DNA from: Methylococcaceae bacterium
GTDB lineage: Bacteria; Pseudomonadota; Gammaproteobacteria; Methylococcales; Methylococcaceae
NCBI GenBank assembly: GCA_028678445.1
Contig: JAJRDJ010000430.1
Span: 1 to 8,064, forward strand
Direction of reading: 5' to 3'
DNA: 8,064 nucleotides
The translations under genes and the position numbers were made by a program. Positions within the stretch are counted from its first letter, which is position 1. The number at the start of each line of letters is the position of its first letter. Shown here piece by piece: positions 1 to 5,698 of this stretch. The notes under the pieces are model-generated. The model saw only the letters and a program-made list of their open reading frames with translations, ran no database searches and was not told the DNA's origin.

Positions 1-17
1 ACATGCAGCGGCGGCTC

Positions 18-1148
18 TCAGTGGCGGGCGTGGGTCATCTGATCGATAAACCGATCAAACAGGGACTTCAAATCATGGGGGCCGGGACTGGCTTCGGGAT
101 GACCCTGAAAGCTGAACGCTGGCCGATCGGTCAGCTCGATCCCCTGCAGGCTGTCGTCGAAGAGAGAGCGGTAGATGGGACGGACATTGCCCGGCAGGCT
201 GGCCTCGTCCACCGCAAAGCCGTGATTCTGACTGGTGATAAGCACGCGTCCCGTGGCCAGTTCCTGCACCGGATGATTGGCGCCATGGTGACCGAATTTC
301 ATCTTCACCGTCTGGGCGCCGGTCGCAAGACCCAGCAATTGGTGCCCGAGACAAATGCCGAACAGCGGTATCCGCTTTTCAAGAAAGGTCCTGATGGCGC
401 GAATGGCGTAGTCGCAAGGCTCCGGATCACCCGGTCCATTCGACAGAAAGATGCCATCCGGCTGCAGCGAAAGAACTTCCTCGGCCGCTGTCGTTGCGGG
501 CACGACCGTGAGCCGGCAACCGCGATCGGCGAGGAGCCGGAGGATATTCCGCTTGACGCCGAAATCGTAGGCGACGACATGGAAGCGGCCCGGTTCCGGT
601 GTAGTGTAACCCTCACCCAATTGCCAGCTACCTTCCACCCAGGGATAAGCCGAGCCAGAGGTCACTTCCCTGGCCAGATCCATGCCCTTCAGGCCCGGAA
701 AGGCGCGCGCTTCGGTAAGGGCCGCCCCGGCATCCAGGTCTACACCCGCCATCAGGCAGCCACGCTGGGCACCCTTGTCGCGGATAATCCGGGTCAGCTT
801 GCGGGTATCGATCCCCGCGATACCCATCACCTTGTGGGCCTTGAGGTAGTCGCACAGACTTTGCGCCGCACGCCAGTTGCTCAAGCGGGCCGGGACATCC
901 CGAACCACCAGGCCACTGACGAAAAGGCCCCGGGATTCAACATCCTCGGCGTTGATGCCGACGTTGCCGATATGCGGGTAAGTCAGGGTTACGATCTGGC
1001 GGGCATAGGAAGGGTCCGTGAGGATTTCCTGATACCCCGTGATGGATGTATTGAAAACGACTTCACCGACCGAGCACCCTTCGGCGCCAATAGCGATTCC
1101 CCGAAACAGGGTTCCATCTTCCAGGGCCAGCAATGCATTCGTTGTCAA
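18..1148 (-). CDS. carA: Carbamoyl-phosphate synthase small subunit (glutaminase)
   Basis: The small subunit hydrolyses glutamine and channels ammonia to CarB, which makes carbamoyl phosphate for pyrimidine and arginine synthesis in the cytoplasm. The 376-residue protein is full length for the family. The N-terminal CarA-specific domain (about 1-185) has the typical FNTSITGYQEILTDPSY stretch at 33-49. The C-terminal class I glutamine amidotransferase domain carries the nucleophile elbow GICLGHQ with Cys266, and the His350 and Glu352 pair in GHPEASPGPHD. The start is a TTG preceded at 6 bases by AAGGTGA (1155-1161). To my knowledge E. coli carA also starts with UUG, which supports this choice. 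carB should follow beyond the left edge. The gene has its own promoter and leader upstream; metA lies 142 bases upstream on the same strand, and read-through from it is also possible because I see no clear terminator between them. Confidence 0.97.
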   Translation of the reverse strand: MTTNALLALEDGTLFRGIAIGAEGCSVGEVVFNTSITGYQEILTDPSYARQIVTLTYPHIGNVGINAEDVESRGLFVSGLVVRDVPARLSNWRAAQSLCDYLKAHKVMGIAGIDTRKLTRIIRDKGAQRGCLMAGVDLDAGAALTEARAFPGLKGMDLAREVTSGSAYPWVEGSWQLGEGYTTPEPGRFHVVAYDFGVKRNILRLLADRGCRLTVVPATTAAEEVLSLQPDGIFLSNGPGDPEPCDYAIRAIRTFLEKRIPLFGICLGHQLLGLATGAQTVKMKFGHHGANHPVQELATGRVLITSQNHGFAVDEASLPGNVRPIYRSLFDDSLQGIELTDRPAFSFQGHPEASPGPHDLKSLFDRFIDQMTHARH

Positions 1149-1154
1149 TTGGGT

Positions 1155-1161
1155 TCACCTT
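1155..1161 (-). promoter_or_regulatory. Ribosome binding site deciding the TTG start of carA
   Basis: On the minus strand AAGGTGA lies 6 bases before the TTG at 1146-1148. No in-frame ATG closer to the conserved N-terminus gives a better start, so this site fixes the unusual initiation codon. The stop codon of the possible leader peptide (1160-1162) overlaps its first two bases. Confidence 0.75.
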
Positions 1162-1210
1162 AAACATGCAAAACGGGAAGAACCGCGAGGCCCGTCCCGT
1201 TGATGTCCAT
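1160..1210 (-). CDS. Possible 16-residue carA leader peptide
   Basis: A short frame on the minus strand reads MDINGTGLAVLPVLHV and stops with TAA at 1160-1162, which overlaps the carA Shine-Dalgarno sequence. It would start roughly 18 bases after the predicted transcription start, and its coding stretch contains both arms of the hairpin at 1172-1201. This layout would allow translation of the leader to influence the hairpin or to hand ribosomes to carA. Against it, I see no Shine-Dalgarno sequence before its ATG, and frames this short arise by chance. It has no run of arginine codons, so a classical amino-acid attenuator reading arginine is not supported. This is inference from layout only. 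Confidence 0.25.
   Translation of the reverse strand: MDINGTGLAVLPVLHV
1172..1201 (-). promoter_or_regulatory. Hairpin in the carA leader
   Basis: AACGGGA (1195-1201, minus-strand reading) can pair perfectly with TCCCGTT (1172-1178) across a 16-base, GC-rich loop. In the transcript the second arm runs into a short U tract (TCCCGTTTTGC), so it resembles a weak intrinsic terminator or attenuator about 25 bases before the carA start. The U tract is only four long and two of those bases are in the stem, so termination would be inefficient at best. Confidence 0.4.
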
Positions 1211-1216
1211 TCGCGT

Positions 1217-1250
1217 CGGTTTTTGAGCAGGTGGATTCTATGAAAAACCG
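1217..1250. repeat. Inverted repeat flanking the carA -10 box
   Basis: CGGTTTTT (1217-1224) and AAAAACCG (1243-1250) are perfect 8-base inverted arms separated by 18 bases. One arm lies in the spacer between the -35 and -10 boxes and the other just downstream of the likely start of transcription. It could be an operator or a structural element. It is not followed by a T tract in the direction of transcription, so it is not a convincing terminator for metA. Confidence 0.4.
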
Positions 1251-1263
1251 CCTCTCCTGTCCA
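1235..1263 (-). promoter_or_regulatory. Predicted sigma70 promoter of carA
   Basis: On the minus strand a -35 box TGGACA (1258-1263, 5 of 6 to consensus) and a -10 box TAGAAT (1235-1240, 5 of 6) are separated by exactly 17 bases (1241-1257). This is the best-matching sigma70-type promoter I found in the window. Transcription would begin near 1228, leaving a leader of about 80 bases before the carA TTG. Confidence 0.6.
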
Positions 1264-1290
1264 TGCGTAAGCCAGCGCGCACGGCCCCGA

Positions 1291-2409
1291 TCAGAGCGGT
1301 CTGGGCGAGTATTCCGGCACCTGATCGGTCACGCTGAGCTTCTCAACCAGACCCAACGGATCGCGGGGATCGATCTGATCCATGAGGGGCTTGCGCCGGT
1401 CCTGATCGGTCACCTGGTAGATAAGTCCCAACCAGTTATTGAATACCGCCTTGGCGGTATCACGCCAGGTGTTGTCGAGGTGCGGGATGATGTCGGCCTC
1501 GACCAAGGGGGGCAGCGGCGCACCGTCGTGACGGGCCAGCCGGACCCTCTGGCCGTATTCATTGAGGCGATCGGCCAACTCGTAGGTGAAATAGTGCTCC
1601 GGTAGGGGTGGATAATCGCTGCGCTCCCCGACGAAAAAACGCTGGACTTCCCGCTTGTACTCCTTGAGCAGACTGACGGTGTCGTACTCGGGGTGGCCCT
1701 GAAAAAACACGACACGCACCAGATCCTCGCTTATGGCCAGGTGGACACCCGCCTCGCCGCTCTCGACCAAGACCTTGAGCCCGACGCGCTCCATGTCCTC
1801 GCGGAAGATTTCATTGTAACGGGAATGTGGTACATCAAAGCGGGTGTTGATAGTCGCGACCAGGGGGTGCTGGGGCGCCACGACCCGGTGTGAATAAACG
1901 CCCCACCGCTTGAAGCCCAGGTGGGTGCGTTCCAGCCCATAGCCATACTGAATCAGCGCATGCGTCGCCAGACAGGAGCACAGGGTGGAGGTGACGCAGT
2001 GACGCGCCCAGTCGAAGACCTCCGTCAGCGGCAGCCAGAAGGGTTCCTCCTGGAGGTGCGCGTGAGTCACATTGGCCCCGCTGATAATCAGGCCATCCAG
2101 CCCGTCGTGGCGTATTTTCGCAAACGACTCGTAATATCGGTCGATGTGAGCCTGGGCCGCTTCGCTGCGCGGGAGCCCTTCGATGGTGAAGGGATGCATG
2201 TGAAACTGCACTATCGGGTTGGCGGCGCCGACCAGCCGATAAAATTGCCGTTCGGTGGCTTCCAGGGCCGCATCCGGCATCATGTTCAGCAGCCCGATGT
2301 GCATCTCGCGGATATCCTGATGCCGCGCGCGCTCCACAGTCAGGACTTCCTGACCCTCTTCGCTCAGGCGCCTAAAGGTTGGGAGATTCGTATGGGCAAC
2401 CAGGGGCAT
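1291..2409 (-). CDS. metA: Homoserine O-acyltransferase (MetA family)
   Basis: Activates homoserine by O-acylation (succinyl in E. coli, acetyl in other members), the first committed step of methionine synthesis, in the cytoplasm. The 372-residue protein has the MetA glutamine-amidotransferase-like fold: the HIGLLNMMPDAALEATERQF block (37-56), nucleophile Cys146 in VTSTLCSCLA, and the His239/Glu241 pair in FFQGHPEYD. These match E. coli Cys142, His235 and Glu237. Residue 111 of E. coli, which separates acetyl (Glu) from succinyl (Gly) users, aligns without gaps to Thr115 (31 residues before the Cys in both), so the acyl donor cannot be read from it. The protein is about 60 residues longer than E. 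coli MetA, with the extra sequence at the C-terminus. An excellent GGGAGG site lies 8 bases before the ATG. It starts 19 bases after the P-loop ATPase gene, so the two are probably co-transcribed. No SAM riboswitch fits in that gap. Confidence 0.9.
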   Translation of the reverse strand: MPLVAHTNLPTFRRLSEEGQEVLTVERARHQDIREMHIGLLNMMPDAALEATERQFYRLVGAANPIVQFHMHPFTIEGLPRSEAAQAHIDRYYESFAKIRHDGLDGLIISGANVTHAHLQEEPFWLPLTEVFDWARHCVTSTLCSCLATHALIQYGYGLERTHLGFKRWGVYSHRVVAPQHPLVATINTRFDVPHSRYNEIFREDMERVGLKVLVESGEAGVHLAISEDLVRVVFFQGHPEYDTVSLLKEYKREVQRFFVGERSDYPPLPEHYFTYELADRLNEYGQRVRLARHDGAPLPPLVEADIIPHLDNTWRDTAKAVFNNWLGLIYQVTDQDRRKPLMDQIDPRDPLGLVEKLSVTDQVPEYSPRPL

Positions 2410-2428
2410 GTCTTAAACCTCCCGCCAC

Positions 2429-3280
2429 TCAGCGCAACGGCACACGGTCCAGCGCGGCACTGATCATGTCCATGAAATCGGCCTCGCCCCGTACCTTGCC
2501 CAAATCATCGGCATTGACCGTGTAGCCGAACTCGCTGGCAATTCCTTCATAGCGCGGCAGACGGGAAAGAAATAGCTTGGGGAAGACCCAGGAGACAAAA
2601 GCATCGGGCGGTATCTGGTCGATCTCTTCATACCCCTGCTCCGCCATGAAGGCCGGCAATTGCTCATCGAGGAATGCTTCCCGGTAATACAAAGGTTTGG
2701 GATGGTTTCTCGCGCGTTCGATGAGCATCTGGTCCAGGTCGGGGGAGGTCCGCAGATAGACGATCAGGGTATGTTCGGCAAGTACCTGCAAGGTCTCGGG
2801 GTCGTCCAGCTCACACACACTGCCGCCGGCGTCATTGATGAAATTCTTGTAGCCGTAGATGGCATCGACCTTACGGATGAATTCCGGCACGTCGCGCATG
2901 GCGCTGATCTCCGCCTGCCGGTGCAGGTCCTGACGCCGCTTGAATTCTTCCAGACTCAAACCGCCCTGCCGCGGATCCCCAAGTTTACCCAGAAAGGTGG
3001 AGACCGGCGTCAGGTTGTCGATTGTGATATTACTGCGGATATAGATGGAATCCGACTGCAGCAACTCCCGCAGGAAAGACACTTCCATTGCCTGCAGCTT
3101 GATATTGTCGGAGATCGGCTCATCGAGATAACGGGTACCGATACGGTAATCACCGGAATAGTGGAACCAGGTCTCTTTCGGGAGCTTGTCGGCCAGCGTG
3201 GTCTTGCCTACCCCGGACATACCAAGAAGGGTAATGCGCTTGTTTTCCCAATTCAGAAACTCCTGGGGACTCATTTTCAT
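2429..3280 (-). CDS. P-loop ATPase / kinase-like protein, unknown substrate
   Basis: A 283-residue soluble protein with no signal peptide or membrane segment. The Walker A loop is clear, GMSGVGKTT at 20-28 after a hydrophobic strand (RITLLG), and a later strand TLIVYLRTSP (171-180) resembles the core strand of small P-loop kinases such as shikimate or gluconate kinase. Between them are SGDYRIGTRYL (42-52) and SNITIDNLTPVSTFLGKLGDP (83-103), which look like conserved functional segments, possibly for substrate. I cannot name a substrate. The ATG at 3280 has GGAG 8 bases upstream; an alternative ATG two codons later is less well placed. It sits 34 bases after the globin gene and 19 bases before metA. 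That position suggests co-expression with methionine synthesis, but a shared function is only an inference. Confidence 0.85.
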   Translation of the reverse strand: MKMSPQEFLNWENKRITLLGMSGVGKTTLADKLPKETWFHYSGDYRIGTRYLDEPISDNIKLQAMEVSFLRELLQSDSIYIRSNITIDNLTPVSTFLGKLGDPRQGGLSLEEFKRRQDLHRQAEISAMRDVPEFIRKVDAIYGYKNFINDAGGSVCELDDPETLQVLAEHTLIVYLRTSPDLDQMLIERARNHPKPLYYREAFLDEQLPAFMAEQGYEEIDQIPPDAFVSWVFPKLFLSRLPRYEGIASEFGYTVNADDLGKVRGEADFMDMISAALDRVPLR

Positions 3281-3314
3281 CGTGAGGACTCCGTTTGCTC
3301 GCGCCTTGCTCGGT

Positions 3315-3710
3315 TCATTCGGGCTGATTGATCATATGGTTGGCGGTATGGGTGAAGGCCTGCAGCAATTGCTGACGGAGCTCCTGGTCGGCAACGGTTT
3401 CATCCAGCGCCCGGCTCATGCACGCCAGCCATTGGTCGCGCTCATGGGTCCCGATGGCAAAGGGCAAGTGCCGCATGCGCAGACGTGGGTGACCGAATTC
3501 TTCCCAGTAGAGATTGGGTCCGCCCAGCCATCCGGAGAGGAATTTGAACAGTTTGGCTTCCGCACCGGAGAGATCCTCCGCATGCATCTGACGTATTCCA
3601 CGCGCCTCGGGCAGTGCGCCCATGTGCGGATAAAAGCGTTGAACCAATACTTTGAGTGTCTCCGCCCCGCCCAGACGCTCGTAAGGGCTTGCCGAGGGAA
3701 CAGCACGCAT
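3315..3710 (-). CDS. Group II truncated haemoglobin (2/2 globin)
   Basis: A 131-residue cytoplasmic haem protein of the truncated globin family, typically involved in handling O2, NO or reactive nitrogen and oxygen species. Visible landmarks are the start-of-fold PYERLGG (9-15), RFY with Tyr27 at the B10 position, His43 in the CD region, FLSGWLGGPNLY (57-68), the proximal haem ligand His81 in GHPRLRMRHLPF, and Trp94 (G8) in DQWLACM. The Trp at G8 and the GGP..Y / GHPRLR.RH.PF signature place it in group II (trHbO-like). The frame is open further upstream, but that part overlaps dacA and is Arg-rich and unlike globins, so the ATG at 3708-3710 is chosen. It gives a gap of 13 bases to the dacA stop. 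The ribosome binding site is weak (AGGGGA lies 16 bases away), so translational coupling to dacA is likely. Confidence 0.93.
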   Translation of the reverse strand: MRAVPSASPYERLGGAETLKVLVQRFYPHMGALPEARGIRQMHAEDLSGAEAKLFKFLSGWLGGPNLYWEEFGHPRLRMRHLPFAIGTHERDQWLACMSRALDETVADQELRQQLLQAFTHTANHMINQPE

Positions 3711-3723
3711 GGTCGATCTTGAC

Positions 3724-4989
3724 TTATCCCCTGCATTTTCCCGGCTTGCACGGCGGGCTGGCTGGGACAGGCTTGTCGCGAGACGAAGATTTTTTCGCCG
3801 TTGGCGACTGATATGCCGATTTGACCGGCGCCGCTTTGGCCGGTGCCTTGTCCACGCGATGGGAGACAGGTTTAGCTGTGCTGCGGGTGGCGGCCGCCCG
3901 CACGGCATCAGCCGCGCGACGTGAGGCGGCGGGACTGGAGGACAACGCGGGCGTAGCCCGTGGCTTGCTCACAACCGGGCGGGGCTCGGGTCGCATAGCG
4001 GCGCGAGTTTCGCGTGGCGCGCGATAGACGTTGCCCAGACGCACCACTTCAGGTCCGGGCCGGGTTGTCTTGAAACGGTTGGCACTGCCAAACGTGACTT
4101 GCGGTGGGTCCAATTCAAACTGTTCCAAACGCCTCCGCGCGCGCGGTTCGGGCGGCTTCTCGAACTCCGCGACAATGTAACCGGCCGGCGCGCCCTCGAG
4201 TTGAGCAAAGCCATCATCGAGAATTTCCCGCATATGACTATCACGCCGGGAGGCACTAGGACCACCGAATACCACGCCAATCAAGCGCCTGCCGTTCCGC
4301 TTGGCCGAGGCCACCAGATTGAAACCCGAAGAATTGATGAACCCTGTCTTGATCCCATCCATGCCCGGATAGGTTTCCATCAAGTGATTGTGATTGTCGA
4401 AACTCTGACCCCGGTAATAAAACCGCGGCGTGGAAAAATACGGGTAGTACCGAGGAAAATCCTGAAGCAGCGCCCTGCCCAGCTTGAACATGTCCCAAGC
4501 CGTGGTGACCTGTTGTGGATCGGGTAGACCTGAGGCATTGCGGAACACCGTATCACGCATCCCGAGACGGTACGCCCTGGCGGTCATCATCTCGGCAAAG
4601 ACCGTTTCCGAGCCGCCGAGATTTTCGGCAATGACTGTGGCCACATCGTTGGCCGAACGCGTCACCAGACCGAGAATGGCGTCCTCCACACTCAGTGTAT
4701 CACCCGGTGTCAGTCCAAGGCGCGAAGGCGGGCGCAATACCGCATTGCGCGATACGTCGAAGGGCGTGTTCAGGGTGATATCCCCTCGCTCCAGCGCTTC
4801 GAAGACCAGATAAAGCGTCATCATTTTGGTTACCGAGGCGGGGTGCCGTAATTCGTTGGCAAATTTCTCATAGAGCACCCGACCGGATTCAGGCTCCACT
4901 ACCAGGGCCGAATAGTCTCGCGCTTCGGCCCGATGCACCACAAGCATCGCGGCGATCAATACAATGAGATGTGTCAGGAATCGGTACAT
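3724..4989 (-). CDS. dacA: D-alanyl-D-alanine carboxypeptidase (peptidase S11, PBP5/6-like)
   Basis: Trims the terminal D-Ala from peptidoglycan pentapeptides in the periplasm. The 421-residue precursor starts with a signal peptide (hydrophobic 6-18, likely cut after HRAEA at about residue 23). The serine penicillin-recognising motifs are all present and in order: SVTK with Ser52 and Lys55, SAN at 112-114 and KTG at 214-216. The catalytic domain ends near residue 275. The E. coli PBP5 beta-rich domain and amphipathic membrane anchor are not recognisable. Instead there is a long, probably disordered tail rich in Ala, Pro, Lys, Arg and Ser (about 275-421), ending in CKPGKC. The specific paralogue name is uncertain. 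The ATG has AAGG 8 bases upstream. It appears to head the cluster dacA-globin-ATPase-metA. A 126-base gap separates it from smpB upstream, where I see no clear promoter or terminator. Confidence 0.93.
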   Translation of the reverse strand: MYRFLTHLIVLIAAMLVVHRAEARDYSALVVEPESGRVLYEKFANELRHPASVTKMMTLYLVFEALERGDITLNTPFDVSRNAVLRPPSRLGLTPGDTLSVEDAILGLVTRSANDVATVIAENLGGSETVFAEMMTARAYRLGMRDTVFRNASGLPDPQQVTTAWDMFKLGRALLQDFPRYYPYFSTPRFYYRGQSFDNHNHLMETYPGMDGIKTGFINSSGFNLVASAKRNGRRLIGVVFGGPSASRRDSHMREILDDGFAQLEGAPAGYIVAEFEKPPEPRARRRLEQFELDPPQVTFGSANRFKTTRPGPEVVRLGNVYRAPRETRAAMRPEPRPVVSKPRATPALSSSPAASRRAADAVRAAATRSTAKPVSHRVDKAPAKAAPVKSAYQSPTAKKSSSRDKPVPASPPCKPGKCRG

Positions 4990-5115
4990 AATGAATGCCT
5001 TGCGCCCGTGCCGGTCTGGCCGGGATTCATGAGTTGAAGAAATCCTTGCTTGACGAGAACTGGGCTCAGGCCTATTGCTATCGCCTTGATACAGCCTATG
5101 GTCATAGCGACTTTC

Positions 5116-5595
5116 CTAGCCGTGCTTCATAATCCGTTGTTTCTCGCGCTCCCAGTCGCGATTCTTTTCGGTCGCGCGCTTATCATGCAGCTTTTTGCCC
5201 TTGGCCAACCCGATTTCGAGTTTGGCGCGCCCCTTTTTCCAGTAAAGGGCAAGCGGAACAAGCGTGTAGCCTTTTCGTTCGACATGTCCAATCAGCTTGT
5301 TCAGTTCCCCCCGGTGTAGGAGCAACTTACGGGTGCGCATTGGGTCGGGAACAATATGAGTGGAAGCCGTTGTCAGTGGCGAAATATGCGACCCTAAGAG
5401 CCAGGCATCCCCCCCTTTGAGCACGACATAACTCTCCTTGAGTTGCGCCCGCCCCGACCTGAGACTCTTGACTTCCCAGCCTTGCAGCACCAGCCCGGCC
5501 TCGTAACGCTCTTCGATGAAATAGTCATGGGTAGCCTGCCGGTTAAGCGCGATGGTAGAACCGCCCGGAGAATCCTTTTTCTTCTTTGCAGCCAT
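5116..5595 (-). CDS. smpB: SsrA-binding protein SmpB
   Basis: Binds tmRNA and delivers it to stalled ribosomes for trans-translation. The 159-residue protein is the usual length (E. coli 160). It shows the family landmarks: LNRQATHDYFIEERYEAGL near the N-terminus, GWEVKSLR, SHISPL, YTLVPLALYWKKGRAKLEIG, KGKKLHDKR, and the basic tail DWEREKQRIMKHG that enters the decoding centre. The frame is open for 11 more codons, but MAAKKKK at 5595 fits the family, so that start is chosen; I see no strong ribosome binding site in front of either. It is divergent from the transporter gene. The tmRNA gene ssrA, often near smpB, is not in this window. Confidence 0.97.
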   Translation of the reverse strand: MAAKKKKDSPGGSTIALNRQATHDYFIEERYEAGLVLQGWEVKSLRSGRAQLKESYVVLKGGDAWLLGSHISPLTTASTHIVPDPMRTRKLLLHRGELNKLIGHVERKGYTLVPLALYWKKGRAKLEIGLAKGKKLHDKRATEKNRDWEREKQRIMKHG

Positions 5596-5612
5596 ATGTC
5601 GATCTGGAATCC

Positions 5613-5642
5613 CTGACGCAATCGCCAAAACTTGTTATTTTA
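5613..5642. promoter_or_regulatory. Possible divergent promoter region, smpB / transporter
   Basis: On the plus strand CTGACG (5613-5618) and TATTTT (5636-5641) are 17 bases apart, each 4 of 6 to the sigma70 consensus, and would start the transporter transcript near 5648. The minus strand of the same AT-rich patch reads TAAAAT (5637-5642, 5 of 6), a possible -10 box for smpB, but no -35 box lies at the right distance. The assignments are weak. Confidence 0.3.
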
Positions 5643-5698
5643 CTCGATTACGCTTCCCTTCGGGCCTTCAACACCAACTCAGTGCATAACAGAGTCTC

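Noticed and set aside
3..1163. A 386-codon open frame on the plus strand opposite carA
   Set aside because: It lies wholly antisense to an unmistakable carA, has no recognisable domain, and long antisense frames are common opposite GC-rich genes.
2410..2428. Possible SAM riboswitch or Met regulatory site before metA
   Set aside because: The gap is 19 bases and contains only the ribosome binding site.
1921..2463. A 180-codon plus-strand frame opposite metA
   Set aside because: Antisense shadow of metA; composition and sequence resemble no protein family I know.
2660..3331. A 223-codon plus-strand frame opposite the P-loop gene
   Set aside because: Antisense shadow; the minus-strand gene has a P-loop, ribosome binding site and operon spacing.
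3711..3908. A 66-residue N-terminal extension of the globin
   Set aside because: It overlaps the dacA tail in another frame, is Arg-rich and lacks any globin feature; the ATG at 3710 fits the family.
5008..5027. GC-rich inverted repeat (CCGG / CCGG) between smpB and dacA
   Set aside because: The arms are only four bases and no T tract follows, so it is not a credible terminator.
4990..5115. Space downstream of smpB checked for ssrA (tmRNA) or a tRNA
   Set aside because: Only 126 bases, with no tRNA-like acceptor stem or tag-peptide frame visible.
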